Source: Deltaproteobacteria bacterium
GTDB lineage: Bacteria; Myxococcota_A; UBA9160; PR03
Assembly: GCA_035063765.1 (NCBI GenBank)
Contig: JAPSFT010000027.1
Span: forward strand, 1 to 44,580
Reading direction: 5' to 3'
DNA length: 44,580 nucleotides
This document shows positions 1 to 8,537 of the stretch, one piece after another. The translations under genes were made by a program, and so were the position numbers. Within the stretch, counting starts at the first letter, position 1; the number at the start of each line of letters is the position of its first letter. The notes under the pieces were generated by a model that was given only the letters and a program-made list of their open reading frames with translations, was not told where the DNA came from and did no database searches.

Positions 1-383
1 ACCTGGCGAACGGCGAAGCGCTTGACGGTAGCAAGCACGGCTACACGCTGACCTTTGCCAAGGGCGATCTGCCGCCTGTGAACGCGTTCTGGTCGATCAC
101 CATGTATGAAGGCAAGACCCAGCTGCTGGTCGAGAACCCGATCAACCGCTACCTGGTCAACTCGCCGATGCTGCCGGGGATGAAGAAGAACGCGGACGGA
201 TCACTCACCCTCTACATCCAGAAGGATTCCCCGGGCAAGGACAAGGAGTCGAACTGGCTGCCCGCACCAGATGGTCCGATCTACATGGTGATGCGCCTGT
301 ATTGGCCAAGGACTGAGGCGCCGTCGATCCTGCCGGCCGGCAATGGCACGTGGCAGCCGCCGGCAATCGTGAAGGTCAAGTGA
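1..383 (+). CDS. C-terminal part of a DUF1254/DUF1214 protein (5' end outside window)
   Basis: The reading frame is open from base 3 to a TGA at 381-383, so only the last 126 or so residues are present. Seen: a Gly/Tyr-rich beta segment (YTLTFAKGDLPPVNAFWSIT) followed by MYEGKTQLLVENPINRY and a C-terminal DGPIYMVMRLYWP stretch. This pattern is typical of the DUF1214 domain that closes DUF1254/DUF1214 proteins, which are usually exported and of unknown function. The stop codon lies three bases before a complete attC site, the normal layout of an integron gene cassette, so this is probably a cassette gene. Base composition is lower in GC than the genes after 4526. The N-terminal DUF1254 half and any signal peptide cannot be judged. 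Confidence 0.8.
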   Translation, partial: LANGEALDGSKHGYTLTFAKGDLPPVNAFWSITMYEGKTQLLVENPINRYLVNSPMLPGMKKNADGSLTLYIQKDSPGKDKESNWLPAPDGPIYMVMRLYWPRTEAPSILPAGNGTWQPPAIVKVK

Positions 384-385
384 CC

Positions 386-445
386 AGCTAACAACCGGTT
401 GCAGCGGACGGCGCTCCGCGCCGCCGCTGAACCGGAGCGTTAGGG
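386..445 (+). other. Integron attC recombination site
   Basis: About 60 bp. The left core is AGCTAAC (386-392) and the right core GTTAGGG (439-445); CTAAC pairs with GTTAG. Inside, CCGGTT (395-400) pairs with AACCGG (430-435), and CAGCGG-A-CGGCG (402-413) pairs with CGCCGCCGCTG (419-429), leaving A408 unpaired as an extrahelical base around a short loop. Known of attC: such imperfect palindromes are recognised as folded single strands by integron integrases, with extrahelical bases setting strand choice. Size and layout resemble the short attC sites of aadA-type cassettes. It sits directly after one stop codon and 6 bp before the next gene. Confidence 0.88.
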
Positions 446-451
446 GGACAG

Positions 452-1153
452 ATGGACCCTCGTCACCTGCCCGTAGATAGTCGCCTGATTGGCCAGTGCG
501 TCTTCTGTGGAGCCGACCCCGGCACGAGCGAGCATGTCCCCTCCAGGATCCTGTTGGACGATCCTCTGCCTAGGGATGCCCCGACGGTGGAGGCCTGCGC
601 CGCCTGCAACGCTAGCTTCTCTTTGGACGAGGAGTACTTGGCATGCTTTCTGGAGTGTGTCTTCTGTGGCACCGCCGACGCGGCGGCCGTTTCGCGCGAT
701 AAGGTCTCCCGTGCGCTCTCGCACAACCCGCTGCTCGCTGCCCGGATCCGGCTCTCATTGCGAGAGGGTGACGATGGGTCGCTGGTCTGGTTGCCTGAAG
801 AAAGTCGGGTGCGCAGGATCGCTGTAAAGCTTGCTCGGGGTCATGCAGCGTACGAGTTGAGCCTACCGCAGATCGAGGAGCCGATCGAAGTATCAATCCT
901 TCCCTTTGTCGCAATGTCCGATTCAGTGCGTGCGAGCTTCGAGAACGCCGGTACCGGTGAATTTCGCGGGTGGCCGGAGATTGGAAGCCGCGCGTTCCAC
1001 CGGGCAGCCGGGGCTCATCCCTACGCGACACAACCCGGCCCGTGGATCACCGTGCAGCAAGGGCGGTATCGTTACTCAGTCGATCAGCCCGGTGGCGTAT
1101 GTGTTCGAATGGTCCTGAGCGAGTACCTTGCATGTACGGTCGAATGGGAGTGA
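452..1153 (+). CDS. HNH-like zinc-binding protein, putative integron cassette gene
   Basis: A 233-aa protein starting 6 bp after attC. Seen: C16-x2-C19, then E27-H28, then C49-x2-C52-N53, the spacing of an HNH/treble-clef fold of the type 'CxxCG...EHv...CxxCN'. This suggests a metal-dependent nuclease or DNA-binding protein, but the rest of the sequence is not recognised and no substrate can be named. The last few codons run into sequence that, in another frame, matches an IS3 transposase from about 1139. The natural C-terminus may therefore have been replaced by the insertion, and the gene's own attC is missing. A cassette origin is inferred from position. Confidence 0.6.
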   Translation: MDPRHLPVDSRLIGQCVFCGADPGTSEHVPSRILLDDPLPRDAPTVEACAACNASFSLDEEYLACFLECVFCGTADAAAVSRDKVSRALSHNPLLAARIRLSLREGDDGSLVWLPEESRVRRIAVKLARGHAAYELSLPQIEEPIEVSILPFVAMSDSVRASFENAGTGEFRGWPEIGSRAFHRAAGAHPYATQPGPWITVQQGRYRYSVDQPGGVCVRMVLSEYLACTVEWE

Positions 1154-1544
1154 GTACACCTCGATCGCGTTCGGCTTGCGCTGTCGCGAGGCGAACATCC
1201 GGCCGTCTATGGGGAGCGTCGGCGACGCCTACGACAACGCGATGGCGGAAAGCTTCTTCGCAACGCTCGAGTGTGAGCTGCTCGATCGCCGGCGCTTTGC
1301 CACCCAGACCGAGGCGCGCTTCGGTGTCCTCGACTGGATCGAGGCGTGGTACAATCCGCACCGACGACACTCGGCGCTCGGCTATCTCTCACCGATCGAG
1401 TTCGAACGAGCGCATCGTGACACAGGGAAGGGCGGGGGCTCCGCCCCCGCACCCCCGCAGAGGATTGAGGGCTGGATCTCAGAATCCGGAGGTCAGGAGA
1501 GTCCCGGTCTCGAAAGCGCGCAACTGTCCACCGAACCGGGGTAA
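1139..1544 (+). pseudogene. IS3-family transposase OrfB, 5'-truncated
   Basis: The frame covering 1139-1544 reads NGSEYTSIAFG, then RPSMGSVGDAYDNAMAESFF and WYNPHRRHSALGYLSP. These are the last third of the rve/DDE integrase domain of IS3-type OrfB, including the catalytic Glu in the DN-x2-AE motif. The two catalytic Asp residues and the whole N-terminus are absent, so it cannot be active. After the conserved end the frame carries about 35 low-complexity residues to a TAA at 1542-1544. The ATG at 1128 is inside the upstream gene and is not a real start. Confidence 0.85.
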
Positions 1545-1549
1545 CTCCA
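1139..1549 (+). mobile_element. 3' remnant of an IS3-family insertion sequence
   Basis: Only the right end of an IS survives: the C-terminal part of the transposase, then a probable right terminal repeat at about 1525-1549 (TGTCCACCGAACC through GGGGTAACTCCA). The left part and left repeat are gone. The break lies inside or at the end of the HNH-like cassette gene. The element is distinct from the IS at 2308-3615, because the transposase tails differ. Confidence 0.7.
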
Positions 1550-1646
1550 GGTGCACGGCGGGCGGCAGGTGAGCCGCAAGCCGTTGGGCGGCGAGAAGAC
1601 GGAGCTCACCTTCGCTATTCTGGACCCGGTCCCGAGGAGCGACGCC

Positions 1647-1862
1647 TTGCACAACGAGTTCACCGCAATCATCGAACGTGATGGCGATTGGTTCATCGCG
1701 TATTGCCCCGAGATTCCTGGAGCGAACGGTCAGGGTCGCACGCGCGAGGAGGCTCGAGAGAGTCTTGGAGGCGCGATCTCGCTGATCCTGACTGACCGAA
1801 GAGAAGACGCCCTTCGCGGAATTCCGTCGGACGCCGAAAAAGACACGGTGACGATCGAGTGA
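1647..1862 (+). CDS. hicB: HicB-family antitoxin
   Basis: About 71 residues. Seen: FTAIIERDGDWFIAYCPEIP and GANGQGRTREEARESL, followed by a helix ending DRREDALRGIP. This is the partial RNase H-like fold of HicB antitoxins, which bind and neutralise the mRNA interferase HicA and often repress their own operon. I chose the TTG at 1647 because GAGGAG (1634-1639) lies 7 bp upstream and the HicB homology begins here; the frame extends to a GTG at 1551 but that stretch is IS3 end sequence and junction DNA. The stop overlaps the hicA start by 4 nt (GTGA). The order hicB-hicA is the reverse of the commonest arrangement but well known. TA pairs are frequent integron cassettes. Confidence 0.85.
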   Translation: MHNEFTAIIERDGDWFIAYCPEIPGANGQGRTREEARESLGGAISLILTDRREDALRGIPSDAEKDTVTIE

Positions 1863-2050
1863 ACCGGGGTGCCCTCCTTCGGCACCTTCGACGGCACGGC
1901 TGCTTCTTGAAGCGCGAGGGAGCCGCGCACTCGCTTTGGTGCAATCCAGCGACCGGAGTCGTCGAGGCCGTTCCGCGCCACACCGAGATCGCGAATCGAT
2001 TGGCGCGAAAGATCTGCCGAAGCCTCTCCGTCCCGGAAATCGGTGGCTAG
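1859..2050 (+). CDS. hicA: HicA-family mRNA interferase toxin
   Basis: A 63-aa protein starting at a GTG that overlaps the hicB stop. Seen: [20 protein letters not shown] with the likely catalytic His24, then NPATG and [20 protein letters not shown]. These are the hallmarks of the small double-stranded-RNA-binding-like HicA fold. HicA toxins cleave mRNA and tmRNA when released from HicB. Length and motifs are complete, so the pair is probably intact. Translational coupling through the 4-nt overlap implies that it is expressed only together with the antitoxin. Confidence 0.88.
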   Translation: MNRGALLRHLRRHGCFLKREGAAHSLWCNPATGVVEAVPRHTEIANRLARKICRSLSVPEIGG

Positions 2051-2061
2051 GTTCGCTCGCC

Positions 2062-2219
2062 GCCCAACACCTATGAGGCCCCCTCCCGTCAAAAGCGCTC
2101 TCCTCCGGCCGCGGTCCTGGGCCGCGGCATCCGGCTGTGATCTCGTCCTTTGCGCTCCAACTTCGCTTCACTCGTCGGTGCAGCATCCGCTGGACCCTGC
2201 ACCCAACACCTATCGAGGC
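2062..2219 (+). repeat. Two copies of an 18-19 bp element in a gene-free stretch
   Basis: GCCCAACACCTATGAGGC (2062-2079) recurs as ACCCAACACCTATCGAGGC (2201-2219), differing by one substitution and one inserted base. The 258 bases between hicA and the IS hold no gene I can support. Each copy begins with a perfect RYYYAAC heptamer, the left core of attC sites. No clear matching right core (GTTRRRY) or hairpin arm was found, so an attC origin is only a possibility. Confidence 0.45.
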
Positions 2220-2307
2220 TCACGCCCGAGCGCAGTGCGATCGAGGCGGGGAGGCTCGTCGCGCCTCCACGTCCTAGAAGCTCATCCGTGCCCTCGTATC
2301 GGCCTCC

Positions 2308-2334
2308 TGAACCGCCCCGGGATTGCCGGAGGCT
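2308..2334 (+). repeat. Left terminal inverted repeat of the IS
   Basis: Starts TGAACCGCCCCGGG and continues through CCGGAGGCT. It pairs with 3589-3615 at 24 of 27 positions. Confidence 0.9.
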
Positions 2335-2357
2335 CCATTCGTTGGGAGGATGGAGTG

Positions 2358-3585
<1,228 letters not shown>

Positions 3586-3588
3586 CCA

Positions 3589-3615
3589 AGCCTCCGGAGA
3601 ACCCGGGGCGGTTCA
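3589..3615 (-). repeat. Right terminal inverted repeat of the IS
   Basis: Reverse complement starts TGAACCGCCCCGGG and continues CCGGAGGCT. The last base (3615) directly precedes the ATG of the methyltransferase. Confidence 0.9.
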
Positions 3616-4341
3616 ATGGAACTCTACGACTCGATCGGCCACCGGTATGGCGAACGGCGGAGGCAAGACCCTCGGATCGCCGAGCGAATCACCTGGGCCC
3701 TGGGGAGGTCCGAGAGCGTCGTGAACGTCGGCGCAGGCACGGGCTCCTACGAGCCGCGCGACCGCAAGCTCATCGCGGTAGAGCCATCCATGGTGATGAT
3801 TCGCCAGCGGTCCCCCGATGCGTCGCCAGCGATGCGTGCCTCAGCAACGAACCTCCCCTTCCGTGACGAGAGCTTCGACGCGTCGCTTGCGGTCCTCACA
3901 CTCCACCATTGGCCCGACCTCTCGCACGGCATCGACGAACTGCGCCGCGTTGCCCGGAGGACCGTCGTCATCCTCACTTTCGACACGTCCGTGGGTGGTT
4001 TCTGGCTCACGGACTACTTCCCCGAGATCTTGGAGGTGGATCGCCGTACGATGCCGTCGCTGTCGGCAGTCCAGCAGCATCTCGGCACGTCGAGGGTCTT
4101 CGATGTTCCCATTCCGCATGACTGCACGGACGGCTTTCTCGGAGCGTACTGGCGGCGTCCGCATGCATATCTCGACGCTGGCGTTCGATCGGCGATCTCG
4201 GTCTTCTCCCGGATCGAAAGCCTGGAACCCGGCCTCTCCAAGCTTCGAGCGGATCTCGAGTCGGGTGCTTGGCGCCGTCGATACGGCCACGCCCTCGATC
4301 GCTCTGAGCTCGATCTGGGGTATCGCCTGGTGGTTGCGTAG
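3616..4341 (+). CDS. Class I SAM-dependent methyltransferase
   Basis: A 241-aa protein. Seen: motif I VVNVGAGTGSYEP (35-47), an acidic VEPS (55-58), then SATNLPFRDESFDASLAVLTLHHW, the order of a Methyltransf_11 Rossmann domain. The C-terminal half (DCTDGFLGAYWRRP, GLSKLRADLESGAWRRR, LDLGYRLVVA) is conserved in a group of small stand-alone methyltransferases of unknown substrate. The ATG is the first base after the IS right end, so the native promoter and ribosome site are gone; any expression must come from the IS or be leaderless. The N-terminus MELYDSIGHRYGERRR still looks complete. Such genes are common integron cassettes, and the next feature ends in an attC half-site. Confidence 0.8.
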   Translation: MELYDSIGHRYGERRRQDPRIAERITWALGRSESVVNVGAGTGSYEPRDRKLIAVEPSMVMIRQRSPDASPAMRASATNLPFRDESFDASLAVLTLHHWPDLSHGIDELRRVARRTVVILTFDTSVGGFWLTDYFPEILEVDRRTMPSLSAVQQHLGTSRVFDVPIPHDCTDGFLGAYWRRPHAYLDAGVRSAISVFSRIESLEPGLSKLRADLESGAWRRRYGHALDRSELDLGYRLVVA

Positions 4342-4342
4342 T

Positions 4343-4495
4343 CGTACGCTTCCTGAGTTCCCCGAACTTGTCATTCGAGAAGTCATCGTCCGGCCGTATC
4401 GCTTCTTCTACCGCGTCAGCGGAGACTTCGTGTGGGTTGTGTCGGTCTGGCATGGGGCACAGGTACCAGGGAAGCCGAGGCCAGGAACACGCCGT
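4343..4495 (+). pseudogene. RelE/ParE-family toxin, C-terminal fragment
   Basis: Directly after the methyltransferase stop, the +2 frame reads EFPELVIREVIVRPYRFFYR, then VSGDFVWVVSVWHGAQ. This is the last half of a ParE/RelE toxin, whose hallmark is xVREVIxxPYRxxYRxxGDxVxxLxVxHGxR. There is no start codon and no N-terminal helical hairpin, and no antitoxin gene is next to it. The frame then runs into the attC half-site. It is a remnant of a toxin-antitoxin cassette. Confidence 0.75.
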
Positions 4496-4525
4496 CCAAC
4501 AAAGGCTGCACCTGACGCGGGCGGC
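4494..4525 (+). other. Left half of a truncated integron attC site
   Basis: GTCCAAC (4494-4500) is a perfect RYYYAAC left core. It is followed by AAAGGCTGCACCTGACGCGG and GCGGC, the usual left arm of environmental attC sites. The complementary right arm and GTTRRRY core are missing: at 4526 the sequence becomes the stop codon of the SDR gene. This marks the edge of the foreign cassette region. Confidence 0.65.
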
Positions 4526-5299
4526 TCAGTCGCCGCGCACCGCGGCCAGGAACGGCGGGCGCTCGCCGCCGCCGTCGAGGAGGAGGACGGCGCCGCTCAC
4601 GTAGCTGGCGAGCGGTGAGGCGAGGAACAGGCACGCGTCGGCGACGTCGCGCGGGGTTCCGAGGCGGCCGAGCGGCACGGTGGCGGCGACGCGCGTCTGG
4701 GCGGCGGCGTCGCCGTAGTGGAGCTCCACCTGCTCGGTGCGGATCATCCCGGCGGCGACGGCGTTGACGCGCACCTTCGGCGCCCACTCCATGGCGAGCG
4801 TGCGCGTGAGCGAGAGGAGCCCCGCCTTGGCGGCGCCGTAGGCCGCGGTGCCGGGCGAAGGCCGCAGCGCCGACACGCTCGCGACGTTGACGATCGCGCC
4901 CCCTTCGGGCTGCTCCTGCATCCGCGCGTTGGCCTGCTGCGCGAAGTGGAGGGGCGCCATCAGGTTGAGCGCCACGATCTTCTCCGAGAAGCGGGGCGAG
5001 GCGGTGGCGGCGGGCGCTGCGGGCGAGCCGCCGGCGTTGTTCACGAGCAGGTCGAGGCGCCCGAAGCGCTCGTGCGCGAAGGCGATCACGCGCGCGATCT
5101 GCTCCGTCTCGCGGACGTCGGCCGCGACGAAGGACGCACGCCGGCCACCCATCGCGGGCAGCGCCTCGGGCTGGCTGCGCCCGCAGACCACGACCTCGGC
5201 GCCGGCCTCGAGGAGGCGCTCGCTGATCCCGCGCCCGACGCCGCGCGCGCCGCCGGTCACGATGGCGACCCGGCCGGCGAGGTCGATCGCGATCGTCAC
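4526..5299 (-). CDS. Short-chain dehydrogenase/reductase, Rv3549c-like (steroid cluster)
   Basis: A 257-aa classical SDR. Seen: TGGARGVG cofactor loop near residues 15-22, NNAG, and the S-x12-YxxxK catalytic set (ASVSALRPSPGTAAYGAAKAG). The C-terminus VSGAVLLLDGGGERPPFLAA resembles my recollection of Rv3549c, an SDR next to the mycobacterial ring C/D genes. Expected role: NAD(P)-dependent oxidation or reduction of a hydroxyacyl/ketoacyl-CoA in the cytoplasm; the exact substrate is not known. It is last in a minus-strand run of six genes, 19 bp after the previous stop. The start is GTG (5299). Its stop lies on the junction with the attC remnant, so an original downstream neighbour may have been lost. 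Confidence 0.8.
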   Translation of the reverse strand: MTIAIDLAGRVAIVTGGARGVGRGISERLLEAGAEVVVCGRSQPEALPAMGGRRASFVAADVRETEQIARVIAFAHERFGRLDLLVNNAGGSPAAPAATASPRFSEKIVALNLMAPLHFAQQANARMQEQPEGGAIVNVASVSALRPSPGTAAYGAAKAGLLSLTRTLAMEWAPKVRVNAVAAGMIRTEQVELHYGDAAAQTRVAATVPLGRLGTPRDVADACLFLASPLASYVSGAVLLLDGGGERPPFLAAVRGD

Positions 5300-5318
5300 G
5301 CGCGGGGGTCCCGCGGGC

Positions 5319-6464
5319 TCACGCCGGCGCTCCGAGCCCGATCGCCCCGGCGATGCGCTCGCGGTGCCAGGCCGGGGTCCCGAGCCACGCCTCCATCGAG
5401 CGCGCGCGCTTGAGATGGAGGTGGACGTCGTACTCCCAGGTGAAGCCGACCCCGCCGTGGACCTGGAGCGCGTCGGCCGCGCAGCGGAAGTAGGCCTCGG
5501 AGCACCAGGCCTTGGCGAGCGAGGCGGTGCGGGCGAGGTCGTCGTGCCCCTCGGCGGCGGCGCAGCCGGCGTAGTAGGCGGCCGAGCGCGCGGTCTCGAC
5601 CTGCACCATCAGGTCGGCGCACTTGTGCTTGATCGCCTGGAAGGAGCCGATCGGGCGCCCGAACTGCACGCGCTCCTTCGCGTAGGCGACGGCCAGGTCG
5701 AGGCAGCGCTGCGCGCCGCCGGTCTGCTCGGCGGCGAGCGCCACGGCCGCGAGGTCGAGCGCGCGCGCGAGGAGCGCCGCCCCCTCGTCCTCGGCGCCCA
5801 CGAGCGCCGCCGCCGGGACGCGCACGTCGCGCAGCTCGAGGGCCGCGAAGCGGCGCGTCTGGTCCATGGTCGCGAGCGCGCGCCGCTCGACACCCGGTGT
5901 CGCGGCCGGCAGCGCGAAGAGCGCGCGCGGACCGCCGGCCGTCGCGCTCTCGGCCGCCACGATCACGAGCTCCGCCGCGGCGCCGTCGAGCACGAAGCCC
6001 GCGCGGCCCGCGAGCACGAAGCCCCCGCCCTCGCGCCGCCAGCGGACCGCATCCGCTCCCGGCCCGCTGCGATCGGCCGCGGCGCCCGGCGCGAGGGTCG
6101 CGATCGTCCGGCCCTCCGCGATCGCCGGCAGCCAGGTGCGCGCCGCGGCGCCGTCCGGCGCGCCGAGCAGCGCCGGCGCCGCCAGGCACAGCGAGGCGAA
6201 GAAGGGCGCGGCGAGCAGCGCCTCGCCCATCGGCTCGAGCAGGGCCACCAGCTCGACCATGCCGAGCCCGGCGCCCCCCAGCTCCTCCGGGATCGCGACG
6301 CCGGTCCAGCCGAGCTCGCCGCCGAGGCGCTTCCAGACCTCCGGCTCGTAGCCCGCCTCGCTCGCCATCGCGCGCCGCACCGCCTCCGAGGAGGCGTGCT
6401 CGGCCAGGAAGGCGCGCGCCTGCGCGCGCAGCTCCTCCTGCTCCTCGGTGAACGCGAAGTGCAT
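5319..6464 (-). CDS. Acyl-CoA dehydrogenase, FadE32/FadE33-type subunit
   Basis: A 381-aa protein with the three acyl-CoA dehydrogenase domains. Seen: N-terminal EEQEELRAQARAFLAEH, a middle beta domain, RVQFGRPIGSFQAIKHKCAD (265-284) and HGGVGFTWEYDVHLHLKRA (336-354). The last motif marks the subgroup whose members form alpha2beta2 heterotetramers on steroid-derived acyl-CoAs in actinobacteria. The partner is probably the FadE31-like protein encoded first in this operon. It would oxidise a CoA thioester with FAD in the cytoplasm. The middle domain is Ala-rich and degenerate around the usual FAD-contact residues, as in many non-canonical subunits. Which FadE number it equals cannot be settled from motifs alone. 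Confidence 0.82.
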   Translation of the reverse strand: MHFAFTEEQEELRAQARAFLAEHASSEAVRRAMASEAGYEPEVWKRLGGELGWTGVAIPEELGGAGLGMVELVALLEPMGEALLAAPFFASLCLAAPALLGAPDGAAARTWLPAIAEGRTIATLAPGAAADRSGPGADAVRWRREGGGFVLAGRAGFVLDGAAAELVIVAAESATAGGPRALFALPAATPGVERRALATMDQTRRFAALELRDVRVPAAALVGAEDEGAALLARALDLAAVALAAEQTGGAQRCLDLAVAYAKERVQFGRPIGSFQAIKHKCADLMVQVETARSAAYYAGCAAAEGHDDLARTASLAKAWCSEAYFRCAADALQVHGGVGFTWEYDVHLHLKRARSMEAWLGTPAWHRERIAGAIGLGAPA

Positions 6465-6477
6465 GCGTCCGTCCGTC

Positions 6478-7383
6478 CTAGGTGCCGTAGACCTTCTGCG
6501 CGGGCACGGCCTTGCGGCGCAGCTCGTGCACGGCGGCGCCGATCTCGTCGGGCTCCCAGCGCGCGCCCTTGTCGAGCTCGGGGCCCGTGCGCCAGCCGTC
6601 GGCCAGGCTGATCTTCCCGCCCGCCACCTCGAAGGTGCAGCCGCTCACGTCGCGCGACTCGGCGCTGCCGAGCCAGACGACCAGCGGCGACACGTTCGCG
6701 GGGTCCATCGCGTCGAAGCCCGTCTCGGGCTTCTTCATCATGTCGGCGAAGACGCCCTCGGTCATGCGCGTACGCGCCGAGGGCGCGATCGCGTTCGCCG
6801 TGATCCCGTAGCGCGCGAGCTCCACCGCCTGGATCAGGGTGAGCGCCGCGATCCCCGCCTTGGCGGCCGCGTACGCGCTCTGCCCGACGCTCCCCTGGAG
6901 CCCCGCGCCGCTGCTCGTGTTGACGATCCGCGCGTCCACGGCCCGCCCCGCCTTCGACTCGGCGCGCCAGTGGTCGCAGGCGTGGCGCGTGAGGCAGAAG
7001 TGGCCCTTCAGGTGCACGCGCAGGACCGCGTCCCACTCCTCCTCGCTGCACGAGACGAACATCCGGTCGCGCACGAAGCCGGCGTTGTTCACGACCACGT
7101 CGAGGCGCCCGAAGGCGTCGAGCGCGGCGCGCACGAGCCGCCCGGTCTGCTCCCAGTCGGCGACGTCGGCACCGTCGGCGATCGCCTGGCCGCCGGCGGC
7201 CCGGATCTCCTCGACCACCTCCGCGGCCGGACCCGTGCCCCCGCCGCGCCCGTCGTTCTCGACGCCGAGGTCGTTCACCACCACCTGCGCGCCGGCGCGC
7301 GCGAAGGCGAGCGCGTGGGCGCGCCCGAGGCCGCGCCCCGCACCGGTCACGATCACCACGCGCCCGTCGCAGATCCCCGCCAT
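6478..7383 (-). CDS. Short-chain dehydrogenase/reductase, Rv3548c-like (steroid cluster)
   Basis: A 301-aa SDR starting at the ATG at 7383; the longer open frame upstream is antisense noise. Seen: VIVTGAGRGLGRAHALAFA, VVNDLGVENDGRG (as in the HSD17B4/multifunctional-enzyme type), NNAGFVRD, and SSGAGLQGSVGQSAYAAAKAG with the Ser-Tyr-Lys set. Length and sequence type match Rv3548c (about 304 aa), which sits beside Rv3549c and EchA20 in mycobacteria. Likely role: oxidation of a 3-hydroxyacyl-CoA intermediate. The ATG overlaps the thiolase stop by one base (TGATG), so the two are translationally coupled. The C-terminal 70 residues (GWRTGPELDKGARW) extend past the usual SDR core. Confidence 0.83.
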   Translation of the reverse strand: MAGICDGRVVIVTGAGRGLGRAHALAFARAGAQVVVNDLGVENDGRGGGTGPAAEVVEEIRAAGGQAIADGADVADWEQTGRLVRAALDAFGRLDVVVNNAGFVRDRMFVSCSEEEWDAVLRVHLKGHFCLTRHACDHWRAESKAGRAVDARIVNTSSGAGLQGSVGQSAYAAAKAGIAALTLIQAVELARYGITANAIAPSARTRMTEGVFADMMKKPETGFDAMDPANVSPLVVWLGSAESRDVSGCTFEVAGGKISLADGWRTGPELDKGARWEPDEIGAAVHELRRKAVPAQKVYGT

Positions 7384-8537
7384 CAGCCGAGCCGCTCCAG
7401 GATCGTGACGTTCGCCTGGCCGCCGCCCTCGCACATGGTCTGGAGGCCGTAGCGGCCTCCGGTGCGCTCGAGCTCGTTCAGCAGGGTCGCCATGAGGCGC
7501 GTGCCGGTCGCGCCGATCGGGTGGCCGAGCGCGATCGCGCCGCCGTTCGGGTTCACGCGCGCCATGTCGGGATCGAGCTCCTTCTGCCAGGCGAGCACCA
7601 CCGACGCGAAGGCCTCGTTGATCTCGATGGCGTCCATGTCGCTGATCTTCATGCCGGTCTTCTCGAGGGCGTAGCGGGTCGCCGGGATCGGCGCGGTCAG
7701 CATGAGGATGGGGTCGTCGGCGCGCACGCTGATGTGATGCACGCGCGCCCGCGGGCGCAGGCCGTGGGTCTTCAGCGCGCGCTCGCTCGCCACCAGCATC
7801 GCCGAGGCGCCGTCCGAGATCTGGCTCGACACCGCGGCCGTGAGCCGCCCGCCGGGCGAGAGCGGCTGGAGCTTCGCCATCCGCTCGAGGCTCGTGTCGC
7901 GGCGCGGGCCTTCGTCGGCGCGCACGTCGCCGAGCGGGACGATCTCGTTCCCGAAACGGCCCTCGTCGGTCGCGCGGATCGCGCGCTGGTGGCTCTCGAG
8001 GGCGAAGGCCTCCATGTCCTCGCGCGTGATGCCCCACTTCTCGGCGATCTTCTCGGCGCCGCTGAACTGCGACACCTCACCCGGGCCGTAGCGGGCCACC
8101 CAGCCCTGCGAGGTCGAGAAGGGGTCCGGGAAGCCGAGCGGCTGGGCGAGGGTCATCGCCGAGGAGATCGGGATCGCGCTCATGTTCTGCACGCCGCCGG
8201 CCACGATCAGGTCGGCGGTGCCGCTCAGCACGCCCTGCGCGGCGAAGTGCAGCGCCTGCTGCGAGGAGCCGCACTGGCGGTCGATCGTGACGCCGGGCAC
8301 GTGCTCGGGCAGCCCGGCCGCGAGCCAGCAGGTGCGCGCGATGTCGCCCGACTGGGGCCCGATCGTGTCGCAGCAGCCGAAGACCACGTCCTCGACGGCG
8401 CCGGGGTCCACGCCCGTGCGGGCCATCAGGGCCCGGAGCACGTGCGCGCCGAGGTCGGCGGAGTGGACCTGCGAGAGCCCGCCGCCGCGCTTGCCGACCG
8501 GCGTCCGCACCGCGTCGATGATGTACGCCTCCGCCAT
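7383..8537 (-). CDS. fadA6: Thiolase, FadA6-like acetyl-CoA acyltransferase
   Basis: A 384-aa thiolase. Seen: DRQCGSSQQALHFAAQ with nucleophile Cys89, NEAFASV, GGAIALGHPIGATG with the catalytic His, and CEGGGQAN with the second Cys; all active-site residues are present. Known: FadA6 removes acetyl-CoA during breakdown of the former steroid rings C and D in mycobacteria. Here the gene sits among FadE31/32-like and SDR homologues, which supports that role, but a general beta-ketothiolase cannot be excluded by sequence alone. The start is ATG 8537, overlapping the preceding stop by one base, with AAGGAGGA placed upstream inside the preceding gene. Confidence 0.87.
   Translation of the reverse strand: MAEAYIIDAVRTPVGKRGGGLSQVHSADLGAHVLRALMARTGVDPGAVEDVVFGCCDTIGPQSGDIARTCWLAAGLPEHVPGVTIDRQCGSSQQALHFAAQGVLSGTADLIVAGGVQNMSAIPISSAMTLAQPLGFPDPFSTSQGWVARYGPGEVSQFSGAEKIAEKWGITREDMEAFALESHQRAIRATDEGRFGNEIVPLGDVRADEGPRRDTSLERMAKLQPLSPGGRLTAAVSSQISDGASAMLVASERALKTHGLRPRARVHHISVRADDPILMLTAPIPATRYALEKTGMKISDMDAIEINEAFASVVLAWQKELDPDMARVNPNGGAIALGHPIGATGTRLMATLLNELERTGGRYGLQTMCEGGGQANVTILERLG

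Noticed and set aside
1551-1646. Longer start (GTG 1551) for hicB
   Set aside because: The extra 32 codons are the IS3 remnant end and junction DNA, lack HicB homology, and a good ribosome site precedes TTG 1647.
2043-2357. N-terminal extension of IS orfA into the hicA 3' region
   Set aside because: The IS begins at 2308 and the conserved OrfA N-terminus at 2358; the frame before that is chance.
4526-4620. Continuation of the parE frame into the SDR gene
   Set aside because: The sequence after 4525 is the end of the SDR gene on the other strand; the frame stays open only because of high GC.
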